The translations under genes were made by a program, and so were the position numbers. From the NCBI RefSeq assembly GCF_003473485.1, contig NC_053043.1, forward strand, positions 18,354,001 to 18,418,000: a stretch of DNA of 64,000 nt, read 5' to 3'. This DNA is from Medicago truncatula. Lineage: Eukaryota; Streptophyta; Magnoliopsida; Fabales; Fabaceae. This document shows, piece after piece, positions 46,455 through 56,820 of this stretch. Within the stretch, counting starts at the first letter, position 1. Each line of letters starts with the position of its first letter. Under the pieces are notes generated by a model. The model ran no database searches and was not told where the DNA came from. It saw only the letters and a list, made by a program, of their open reading frames with translations.

Positions 46455-48010
46455 TTATTTTTTGACAACTTTTTCTCTCATACTCACATTATATTTTTGG
46501 CTAAAGTGCACTTTTCCACCCGTAACTTTCAAAAACTTTCAATTTTGGCCACCTAAGTATAAAAACTACAATTTTGGCCCCCTATGATTTAGCCCTTTTG
46601 CATCTTTGATCCTTTTGGTCAATTTTGACCAAGTCAATGCTGATTGGACATGTCACGCCTGTAATTACCTATTTTAAAAATAAAAAAAAGCCACGTGTAT
46701 AAATGTCAAATTAAAAAAAATTAACAATTGTTTATGAAATTAAATAAATAAATAAAAAGTCCAATTATTTATGAAAAAAAGCCACACAATTATTTATGAA
46801 ATAAAAAAGTGAACAAAAATCATAAATCTTCATCATCTCTACACATGATTCATTCAAGATTATTGACAGAGAAATGTAAAACACACAACACAAGACAAAA
46901 AAAACAAACATTGGAGTTTCCTCGACCAAAATTGTTTGGGAGCAACCTAAGATCATTTCATTTCATTGTTTTTCTCACATGTTCCTCTTGCTTATACCTC
47001 TGTATCTCTTCTTCATTCTCTTATGCTATATAATAATAATAATAGCATATAATAATTTGTAGTACCATACCACTTTGATTTGAGTTGTAAATGGCAAATG
47101 CATCTGGGTTATTCTCTACTCCTTATGTTCCTAACTTCAGAGTAAGCCTTCCTTCTCTCTCTACCACTCATCGATTTATATGCTTGTGTTTTGGGGAAAA
47201 TCTCATGGGATTTTAGAAGGACTGACGATTCTCCTTGGGGAACTAGATTGTTAGAGCTTGAAAAATTGTAAAATCCCATTGAAGTAGTATTGATTGAACA
47301 GTAACCATGGCATGTAATCCCATTTTGATTGGTTTATTGGTTCTTGAGGATTTCCAGATTTATGGGGTGTTTGGTTTCTGGGTTCATGAGTACTTATGGG
47401 TTCATGAGTGATGCTCCTCTTCGGTGAAGGAAGAAGATGATGAGTCATTTTGGAGTTAATAATTTCTGAATTTTTGGATTTGTAATGTTCTTATTTTGTA
47501 GTTGAAGATGATTGTTGTTGTAATATTAAAATTTGTTGACATAACTTGTTTGTCCTTAAAAATGGTTTAGTGGGCTTGTGCTTGAAGTTGAGTTTGTGGG
47601 TGTTGGATGGATGGATTGAATCACGTGTAGAGATGATGAAGACTTATGACTTTTTTTATTTATTTAATTTCATAAATAATTGTTAATTCTCTTCACAATT
47701 TTTTTTTAAATAATTGTTAATTCTTTTTTAGTTTTTTTAATTTGAAATTTAAACACGTGGCTCTTTTTTATTTTTAAAATAGGTAATTACACGTGTGGCA
47801 TGTCCAATCAGCATTGACTTGATCAAAATTGTCCAAAAGGACCAAAGATGCAAAGGGGCTAAATTATAGGGGTCAAAATTGTAGTTTTTGTACTTAGGGG
47901 GTCAAAATTGCAAGTTTATGAAAGTTAGGGGGAAAAGTGCAATTTAGCTTATATTTTTATATTGTCTCTCTATTGTTTTGATTTTTGTATTAATACCTTA
48001 TTTTCTTTGT
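46455..48010. mobile_element. MITE copy interrupted by a MULE-like element
   Basis: The flanks of the element at 46499-47949 join to TGACAACTTTTTCTCTCATA, then CTCACATTATATTTTT, then TTGTCTCTCTATTGTTTTGA, which matches the reverse complement of the interior of the MITE at 1275-1488. The insertion therefore split an existing MITE. Confidence 0.7.
46499..47949. mobile_element. MULE-like element with ~300-bp inverted ends, 1451 bp
   Basis: Left end GGCTAAAGTGCACTTTTCC, right end (reverse complement) AGCTAAATTGCACTTTTCC; target duplication of 9 bases, TATATTTTT, at 46490-46498 and 47950-47958. Arms pair further through CAATTTTGGCC, GACCAAGTCAATGCTGATTGG and GCCACGTG. The unpaired interior (about 46800-47640) contains a leader-like CT-rich stretch, then ATG at 47093 with 17 codons (MANASGLFSTPYVPNFR) followed directly by a GTAAG donor-like site, which looks like a captured first exon. 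The source gene was not recognised. Confidence 0.85.
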
Positions 48011-48104
48011 AAATTTATAATTATCTAAAAAAAGAAGTCAAACTTTTGGAAAGATGCAACACCTTATATGACTTTTATCAACCTCTCTGTAAATCTGTGA
48101 AGCC

Positions 48105-48806
48105 CTGATACTTCAAAATGGATGACGTATCGTATCCCCTGTGTATTCTGCACCGATACCTGTCTGATACTTCTCGATACGTATCGGGAGAGTATCCAAA
48201 TATTAAATTTTATTTTTTAAGAAAATAATTTTTCGATACTTTCCGATACGTCCCGATACGCACGGATACTTGTGTTTTTTATATTATTTTGATTTTTGTG
48301 TTTTTTTTTTTTTTTTAAAAATAAGAATAAAAACATTATATTATTATAATATATATACATTTCCTTTATCTTTCTTTGGTGCCAGTACGACCCACACCAT
48401 ACCACAGAAACAATTTCATCTTCCCCTTTCTAAAAAATTAGGGTTTCAACTTTTTCTTCCAAAATGGTCGCCTTCCACTTTGGATACAGTGCTTCTTTTT
48501 TGGATCGATATAATATAGCACTAGCAATGTTCCTTTTGGATATAATATAACATTGATGTATGGTGCTCTTTTTGGTATATTTTGCGTATGTAATTGACTA
48601 ATCACCACTCTCTTAATTGTCAATATTATTTATATTTATGTTAATGTGCTACGAGTCTAGTTTCTTGTGTTTGTTAATATATTTGCATATATTTAATTAT
48701 ATAATTTTTTTATTAACGTATCCAAGCCGTATCGTATCTTGATTTTTGAAATTTTCCCGTATCGACATATCGGTGCAGTATCGTATCTCGTATCCAGGCT
48801 TCAAAT
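48105..48806. mobile_element. Foldback-type element built of GTATCG motifs
   Basis: Left end AAGCCCTGATACTTCAAAAT with ACGTATCGTATCCC and CACCGATACCTGTC; right end with CCGTATCGTATCTTG, ATCGGTGCAGTATCGTATC and TCCAGGCTTCAAA in the opposite sense. Dozens of (G)TATC(G) copies occur inside. A T-run and AT-rich core lie between (48299-48360). No coding region. Confidence 0.65.
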
Positions 48807-49861
48807 TATTATTTAACAATCACACAGTAAAACCAATTACTATTTAACAATAAACCTTTCTCCCACACCAAAATATTTATCTTTCGAATTTTAATTTTTA
48901 ATTCAATATCTCATCCCATTCTCTACAACCCTTCAAATGTTAGCTTTCACTCCCTAACATCTAAATTATCTCATGTTCTTCTTCTTTTTCTCCTTAATTT
49001 ATTTTTTTATTTATATTTTGAAAATTCACCATTTTTAAGAGAGATTTGTGTATTGCTACTGTTTCATTTTCTTTCTTTGCTATGTTTATGTTTCAAAATA
49101 AAAACTGGACTAACTTTTATTTGAAGTCCTAACTTTCTCCTTCTTTATTTGAGGAAAAGAGAGATTTGATGAGTATTTTTTAAAAGTAGGAATTTGGTTT
49201 AGTTTTATGTACAACATACTCTTACATAATGTGAGTGCGTATTTTTCTTAGGTAATGTTTTGATGATTATGTCAAAACTAAGATAAAATTTGATGTAAGG
49301 ATGTTTTCATCTAAAATTATGAGCTATAAAATACACATACGACATTTGTTTTTGAATAAATCTTACTCTGCATGTTTCTCAAACCAAAACGAGTTTTTTT
49401 TTCAACTTCTATGTCTCAATATACAACTTATGTGTATCGATACAAAAGACAACTTGTATTAATGCAAAAATAGCTTGTATTGTATCCAATATCAATACAC
49501 AAACAATTTGTATCAGTACAATGACTTTTTACTCTTGTTTGTATAGATATACAAATGCTTTTGTTTCAATACAAACTATTGATGTATCGAATATCGATAA
49601 CAACCTTTTAGTCTTAAAAAAATCTAGTTGACGAAACTATTGTTCAATCGATACAACATAGAAGTGAGGTGATAAAAACATAAGTAAGTCCATGCAAGAT
49701 TATTAGTGAGTCGACATAAACATGTTATTTTTCAGTTTTTTGTGATACAAGGTCAGTTACAAATTTTAACAATTGGTACTTTGTGAAACATGTTATTTTT
49801 CATGTCATTCAATTGGTAGTTAGAGAATGTGATTCACCCCTCTTTCTCGTCTTTCAAATCA
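48807..49861. other. Intergenic region, AT-rich
   Basis: No gene seen. At 49420-49680 a set of AT-rich segments repeats CAACTTGTAT and GTATCGATACAA-type words, perhaps debris of the neighbouring foldback family. Confidence 0.5.
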
Positions 49862-52812
49862 TCTCTTGTACTTAGAGAATGTTGACAGTCTGGTTATGAC
49901 GATGTTGGCAATGAAATTCGCGCTATAGATAGAAACTTAAACTTTCTTCTTGTAACCAAAGATTTTACAAGAAAAATGCAAATGTTGAGCATACAAGACA
50001 CGCAACTTAAAATCAAACTTGATCATTGTCAATTCTTTTAGCACAAAAATAAAACTCGGTTTGGAACTAATTAATATATGTACATTGGATCTCCACACAA
50101 CAGCAATAAAAGTAAGAACAAGGTACATTGGATCTTCACACAACAGCGATGGTTCTGTACATTTGCCTAGTTAGTGAATTATGACTTGATAAATTCCAGA
50201 ATTGTATTCAAGTCAAAGCAAGTGTGAATGGAAGGTCCAATCGGCTGTGTCAACTCAAACCTAATTGGTTTGTGTGATTTTAGTTACTGTTAAAATACTA
50301 AATAATAAGGGACTAAAAAATGCTATTTTTGTTAAGTGTTAAGACTAAAATGAATAAATTTTTTAAAGAGATCCAATCAAATTTTACCAAGTTTTTAGAG
50401 ATAAAAAACATTTAACCCCTTTAGCTATTGGTAAAACCTGCAATATACCTGATTGTTGGTCGTACGGACACGTTAGATCTCTGACAACACATGCTCAATG
50501 TCATGGGCATAAACCATAAAAGAGACTAGGAAGAGAAATGGTTTATCTGTGTTCATTACTACTTGGGGTGTGCTTCGATCTTCAGTTCATTCATATTTGC
50601 TCAAAGACTCTTGCAAACGAAGAATCTGCAAGACCAAATGTTAATGAATTAATTTATGCATAGTGGAAACTCTACACTATCAATACAAGTTCAAGTGTAT
50701 ATAATGAAACAATAAGCGAAAGCTTCAAATCCTGAGATACCTCCTCATTCATAAAATGAAGATTTTCACGCTGATATTGCAACAAAGCCATTTGCTGATC
50801 AGAGAGCCTGCGATCATTGGTACCTATTGCATCAAGGTATACAAATTACACAATTTACATTCTTCACAATCCAAGAACACAGTGTTTGCAAATGTAATTC
50901 GGATTTTTTTATTATTTCGTGTAAACATGGATGGAATGCATAAAAGGTAGATTTCCGTGCATTCAAAAATATTATGGTTTGCCAAACAAAGTTCTAATTT
51001 TGTGGTTCTTTACAATCCAGAAACCCAATGTTTGATGTGTGTATTTGCAACTGTGATTTGCATTTGCATTTGTGCTTTTTCTTAATTATGATTAGCATTA
51101 TATTATAATTAAGAACTCGTAATCTAAACTGTCCATTTAAGCTTTTGGGTTGATTTGGTTCTTGAGAATTGCCACATATGTATCAAATGACTTCACATGT
51201 TAAATATCATCTAAAAGTTAAAGTCCAAACACTGAAATGCTTATGATAAGCTGTAATGGCAAAGGGTATGCAAACGATAAATTTCTTTCAACTTCTGGCT
51301 GAAACTATAATAGCCCTGCATAAAAGAAACCTTCATAGAGACATGTAGCAAAACTTCTTTTGGTAACTCTAATGTATCATATAGATCTATCTAACTGTAT
51401 TGAACTTTCAGATTCCAGAGTCCTATCAGTTAATGCTTCGAAACAAATGCTCATGGAATGGACACATGCACATGAGAGATATCCAAATTAAGATACTACT
51501 ATGACAAAAAAAGCACTAGCAATTGAACGAATTACTTGCGACAGTATCTTCTGCACTTGATAAACTAGATATTGTTGAAAGATTCCTGAGACGGTAAAGA
51601 CGCGGCATTTGAACCCAATAAGAAGTGCTTTAAATCTTAACTAATGCCTAATAGAATAACATTTATTAAGCTTGTAAAGCTACATAAATAATGTTAATTC
51701 TATACATTACCATTGACAAATACAACAACAATGTAAACTCCAAAGGGGCTAGGATAGCATTATCACATGATTTCTTCTGATGAACTTAGCAAATGCGGCA
51801 CACCAATCAGAAAACTATCCACACCCGATTAAAAGAACAGAGAACAATTAATCACATTAGTTCTGGTACCAAACCTGTCAACAGCAAAAGAAGAACATCA
51901 CAGCTACATAACACTGGAGAAATCAATCCTTGCACAGGCCGAAATATCCATTGAGCTCCTACAGCCAAAGTAGTATAACCTGCCTAAAATTGAAGAAACA
52001 ATAAGCAAATCATCACACTGTAACAATACTCTTAACGTAACAAACCTATGTATCGTGGACACTTCATACTGAAAGTGTCCGATACCAGGCAGCACCTACA
52101 TGACACCGATACATGTCATTTCATTTAATCACTTTTATTTTCTTAAATTAGTATTGCATCTACGTGTACGTATCACGATTCTTAAATTATTATATTGTCT
52201 TAAATAATCATCACACATTCACATCATTCTTAACGCAACAATCCTACATATCACCGACACTTCATATTGAAGAAGTCCGTTGACCGACGACACCTACACA
52301 ACACCACTGGTACACGTGATTTCTTTCAATCACTATTATTTTCTTAAATAATTGTGTCTACTTGTCGGTATCAGGGTTGTGTTAGTATTTGTGCTTCATA
52401 GCAACAAATTATCAAATTAAATATAAAAAATCACGACATAAATTATCAGTGCCTATGTGTCACTATCAGTATTGAATCCTAGTATGTGCTTCATAGCAAC
52501 AAACTATCACATTCAACGAAAAAATCATCATCATCATCATATATTATTAATGTCCATGTCTCAGTATCGTGTTTGTGCTTCAAAGCAACAAAATATCAAA
52601 TTAAATAAAAAATCATATCATAAATGATCAGTTCCTACATGTCACTATCAGTATCGTGTCCGTATATGTACTTCATAACAACAAAACTATCAAATTATAA
52701 GAAAAAGCCATCATCTTATATTATCAGTGTCCGCATGTCAGTATCAACATCGTGTTTGTGCATCGTAGCAACAAACTATCAAATTCAATAAAAAACCATC
52801 ATCATAGATTAT
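49862..52812 (-). pseudogene. Decayed partial copy of the FIP1-like gene
   Basis: Nearly collinear with 56480-63400 but with large internal deletions. Still visible on the minus strand: the tail of exon 12 (50458-50480), exon 10 (about 50564-50630), exon 9 (about 50740-50827), exon 5 (about 51247-51303), exon 4 (about 51537-51592) and exon 3 (about 51873-51985). Missing are exons 13-14, 11, 8, 7, 6, 2 and 1. Exon 9 has one base more than the parent copy, exon 5 has a 4-base insertion and its GT donor has become AT. It cannot give the protein. The 3' flank at 49910-50160 matches the 3' flank of the parent gene. Confidence 0.85.
52040..52800. repeat. Minisatellite of ~100-bp units in the pseudogene
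   Basis: Five or more diverged units, each with GTCACTATCAGTATCGTGT, a (T)GTGCTTCATAGCAACAAA segment and CTATCAAATTAAAT followed by an ATCATCAT tract. The same array is in intron 2 of the parent gene at 62575-63345. Confidence 0.8.
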
Positions 52813-52990
52813 CAAATAAAAGAAGAATACAAGACACCACAAAAGTTTCACCGAAGACATCCATACATTATAATATGGACACCTACACACATATACGTTG
52901 ACTATAGGGTATACTTAAATGATTTACAGGAACTGAAGCAGTTAAATTTTGAAATTTGCACCTGTTTTGGATTGAATCATGTATAACTAT
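52812..52990 (-). pseudogene. Copy of the 3' end of the GNAT gene
   Basis: Matches 21842-22010 (GAATACAAGACACCACAAAA, GACATCCATACAT, ATGGACACCTACAC, AAATGATTTACAG) in the same orientation: the 3' UTR and the region next to the last GNAT exon. The coding exons are absent. It joins the FIP1-like pseudogene directly at about 52812. Confidence 0.8.
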
Positions 52991-53235
52991 TTTTCCCAAT
53001 TTAATACTTATACCATTTTTTGACTTGGGTTATACAACCGAGTCATCTGATTTATCTAGTTCAATCATACAATGCAATCTGTGACTCAATGGTTCGACAA
53101 TTAACCTCATGAATTTGCTGAGTCAATGACCAACCGGATTTAAAAACATTGCAAATATCACCATCGCAGTAGGAAGAAATTCCTCAGTGTCACCAAACAC
53201 CATCCTCAGCGTCACCAGAGTAGGGAGCAAATTCC

Positions 53236-54939
53236 TCATAATCCTTCTCGAGAGAAGCAAGATTCTAACGAGCCTCCTTCTTCCATACCCTCGGTCAAAT
53301 ACCAGTGCACAAAAGAACGCTTATTGCTAGACATAAGATCAAACTCCTCGGAGTCATCACTTTCAACTTCCCAAGTATCATTAGAGTAGGGCGCAAAGTC
53401 CTCATACTCCTTCTCGAGAGCAGCAAGATCCTCACGAGCCTGTGATAACTCACCTTCTTCCATACCCTCACACACATACCAGTGCACAAAAGCACGCTTG
53501 GCATACATAAGATCGAACTTATGGTCAATCCTGGAAAACACTTGAGCAACACTGGTAGAGTTAGAGATCATTCCTACAGCCCTCTGCACCTTGGCAAGAT
53601 CACCACCAGGAACAACAGTTCGAGGATAATAATTGATACCTACCTTGAACTTAGCTGAACACCAATCCACAAATTGAAGGGTTTCATTTCTCTTAATGGT
53701 GGCTATTGCAGAAACCACGTCCTTAGGCACAATATCACCATGATACATCAAACAACAACCCAAGGATTTTCCATATCGAGGGTTGCACCTAACCATCAAG
53801 GAAGAAGGGTTAAAAACACGATTGGTGATCTCAGCAGAAGAAAGCTGGTCATGGTAAGGTTTGTTGGCAGAAATAAAAGGGGCATATGAGGTAAGCATGA
53901 AATGGGTCGTATGAAAAGGAACCAAATTGGTTTGAAGCTCATTGAGATCAACATTCACTGATGCATCAAACCTCAAAGAGGTAGTGAGGGATGAAATAAC
54001 CTACACAATCAAAATCAAATAAATCCCAATATTCAAATGCCCACATTTGATTTTGAAGTTTCAATGAATATTGAGTAAATTTATACCTGAGAGATAAGAC
54101 AATTAAGGTTGTTGTAAGTGGGTCGCAGGATATCAAGGGAGCGCTTGCAAATATCATAGACGGATTCATTGTCGAGAAGCACTGCCATATCAGTATGTTC
54201 AAGGAGAACACTGGTTGAAAGGACGGTGTTGTAGGGTTCTAGGACAGAAGTTGAAACATGGGGAGATGGATATACGTCCATGCCAAGCTTGATTTTTTTC
54301 CCGTATTCAGCAGAGAGATGCTCCAATAGAAGTGAACCCAAACCAGAGCCTGTGCCGCCACCCACGGCATTGAACACCAAGAGACCTTGAAGATCAGCGC
54401 AGTTATCTGCTATCTTTCTGATTCTGTCCAAGCAAAGATCAACAACATTTTTCCCAACTGGGATCGCAATCATCATATCATATATATGTTAGAACTTAAT
54501 TTAATTAATTTAAAATAAACTACTACTACAACGAGAGATGACTTACTGGTACGACCACGTGCAAAACTGTTGGTGGCACCTTCATTGGCGGTGATGAATT
54601 GGTCGGGTTGGAAGAGTTCACGGTAGGCACCGGTCCTGACATCGTCAATGGCGGTGGGTTCAAGATCAACGAATACGGTGCGTGGAACGTATTTTCCAGT
54701 TACAGTTTCACTGAAAAAGCTGTCAAAGAATATATCTCCTCCGTCGGCGGTCAACTTCCCATCAGGCTGAAAAATCATAACCATTGAATGATAGTTAAAG
54801 AAATGAAACGAAAGAAGAAAAATAGGTTTTAAGATTGCATAGGTACCTGAATGCCATGTTCGAGACAGTAAAGTTCCCAGCAGGCATTTCCGACCTGGAT
54901 ACCGGCCTGACCGATTTGGATCAAAATACACTCTCTCAT
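53236..54939 (-). CDS. Divergent alpha-tubulin without the Lys-40 loop
   Basis: Alpha-tubulin, the GTP-binding microtubule subunit. Four exons: 54939-54847, 54766-54547, 54457-54087, 54000-53236; 1449 nt, 482 aa, all GT-AG. Conserved parts: [20 protein letters not shown], the GTP-binding [10 protein letters not shown] loop, [12 protein letters not shown] (keeping the catalytic Glu of alpha-tubulin), [14 protein letters not shown] and KRAFVHWYV. Odd points: where other alpha-tubulins have PSDKTxGGGDDAF this one reads [10 protein letters not shown], so four residues including acetylated Lys40 are missing; many otherwise fixed positions are changed. The tail, instead of ending in EEY, contains a second copy of the FDLM...KR-FVHWY...EGMEEG segment and then 15 unrelated residues because of a frame change. 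It may be a specialised gene (for example pollen) or one on the way to decay; no internal stop is present. Confidence 0.85.
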
Positions 54940-55379
54940 TTACAAGGTAAGGGTAATCTGAATGGAAATCCAAATTCAAATTCAAATTCAAATGTGAGCG
55001 GCTGCCTCTTATTAAAACGTCTTCTCTCTCCCCTTCTTATAAAAATATTAGATGGGTGTAGCCTTGCATGGAGAAGGGGTGGGTAGCCTTGCATGGAGGG
55101 GTGGTGCCTTGCCTACCTAATATTTTATTATTATTATTCTTGAATAAATTGGCATGTATTTATATCCGACTAATTCAAATAAATTTGTTTGTCGAAAATT
55201 AACATGAACGCGGAAAGAAAAAAGATCACTGCATGATTGATAGATTTATTTGTATTCGTTTGATACATTCGACCTCAATAACAAATATAGAGAAAACTTT
55301 TACAACAATAAAAATTAGGTTTAAATATGTAAATCGTCCATATAATTTGACGTGTTTTTGTTTTTCGTACTTGTGTCTT
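54940..55379. promoter_or_regulatory. Presumed upstream region of the alpha-tubulin gene
   Basis: Contains ATTCAAATTCAAATTCAAAT (54972-54991) and two copies of TAGCCTTGCATGGAG (55058 and 55085). No clear TATA box could be assigned. No ORF of interest. Confidence 0.3.
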
Positions 55380-56012
55380 TTTTTCTTTTAAAATTGTCCC
55401 TGTAACTTGTTAATGTTTTGCTTTTTGTCCCTCCTATTAGCTTTTGTTACAAAAACGTACATGTGGCTAACAGATGATGATGTGGCAGTGGTAGACGACG
55501 CTGACGTGACAAACTGGATGATGAGTCACACAGTGAGAGGGACCAAAACTAAAAAATGAAATTCATAGAGGGATCAAAACCAAAAAACGAGAATTCGAAA
55601 AATTCGAATTTAAAAATTTCGGTTCTTCCATCTTCTTCCTATCTTTCTTCCACCATTTTCATCTTAGCTGCACATCTTTACCATTTCTTCTACGATTTCA
55701 TTAATAATGGTGAAGGTGTGCGAATACAATGGAAATGGTGGAAGAAAGACAGGAAGATGATGGAAGAACCAAAAAATTTAAATTTGAAATTTTCAACTTC
55801 TCGTTTTTTGATTTTGGTCCCTCTACGAATTTCGTTTCTTGGTTTTGGTCCCTCTCACTCTCTGACTCATCATCCAGTTTGCCACGTCAGTGTTGTCTGC
55901 CACATCAGTCACGACCACATCATCCTCTGTTAGCCATGTGTACGTTTTTGTAACAGAAAGTAATAGGAGGGACGAAAAGCAAAACGTTAACAATTTACTG
56001 GAATGGTTTTGA
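55380..56012. mobile_element. Inverted-repeat element, MULE-like
   Basis: The left part (TTGTCCCTGTAACTTGTTAA, TGTTACAAAAACGTACATGTG, ATGATGATGTGG, GACGTGACAAACTGGATGATG, GAGGGACCAAAA) pairs with the right part in reverse order down to AAAACGTTAACAATTTACTGG. A short AATTCGAA-rich core lies between. It is of the same style as the element at 43221 but with different ends. Target duplication not found. Confidence 0.65.
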
Positions 56013-56480
56013 AAATATTTGCTTCAATGATTTCAGTTCTCGATTGCCATGTATTGACCTCCATTTGTGCCTCCAACTTGAAACTTGGAAAATTATCTAA
56101 GATAGTCCTGTTAATTTTTTTTAAAATCAATCATAAACTCTGATTGCCATGTATTGACCTCCATTTGTGCCTCCAACTACCAAGTCCGTAATCCATTTTC
56201 CGTCAATGTTTGAAGCAGCTGGTAGTCCACCTTTTATATTAAGAGAAAGAAAATATGTGAAGAGTGTGACAAGGGAAATGTGAATGAGGGGGCGAATGCA
56301 GAGGAAGAAGGTCCACAAAAACACGTCTACACTGCAACGATGCAGTTGCTTATGGTGGATAGGCGGAGGAACAGAAATGGTTGTGCAGCAAGATGCTTAC
56401 AGAACAAGGAAGAGTTGCAAGTTGCAAGCACATCGTTAAAATTGATGGTGGTTTTTGATTGTGGTCATCCTCATAGTGTT
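56013..56480. repeat. Short direct repeat, otherwise unassigned
   Basis: GATTGCCATGTATTGACCTCC plus the next 16 bases occurs at 56043 and again at 56141, 98 bases apart. A minus-strand frame (56127-56324) reads SNIDGKWITDLVVGGTNGG, which looks protein-like but was not recognised; it may be an exon fragment. Confidence 0.4.
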
Positions 56481-56820
56481 GATGGTCTTGTAATGACGGT
56501 GGTAGTGATGAAATTTGCGCTATAGATAGAAATTTTCTTCTTTGTAACCAAAGACTTGATAAGAAAAATGCAAATGTTGAGCATAAAAGACACAGCTTAA
56601 AATCAAACTTGATCATTGTCAATTCTCTTAGCACAAAAATAAAACCCTGTTTGGAGCTAATATATGTACATTGGATCTCCACAAAACAGCAATGGCTCTG
56701 TGGATACAAATTCACTGCATGTTTATAAAAGTGAGAACAAGGTGAAATGCTCTACATGAACAAGGTACATTGGATCTTCACACAACAGCGCTGGTTCTGT
56801 CCATTTACCTAGTTAGTGAA

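Noticed and set aside
49862..52812. A second working FIP1-like gene
   Set aside because: Many exons are missing, a donor site is lost and two exons carry frame-changing insertions relative to the parent copy.
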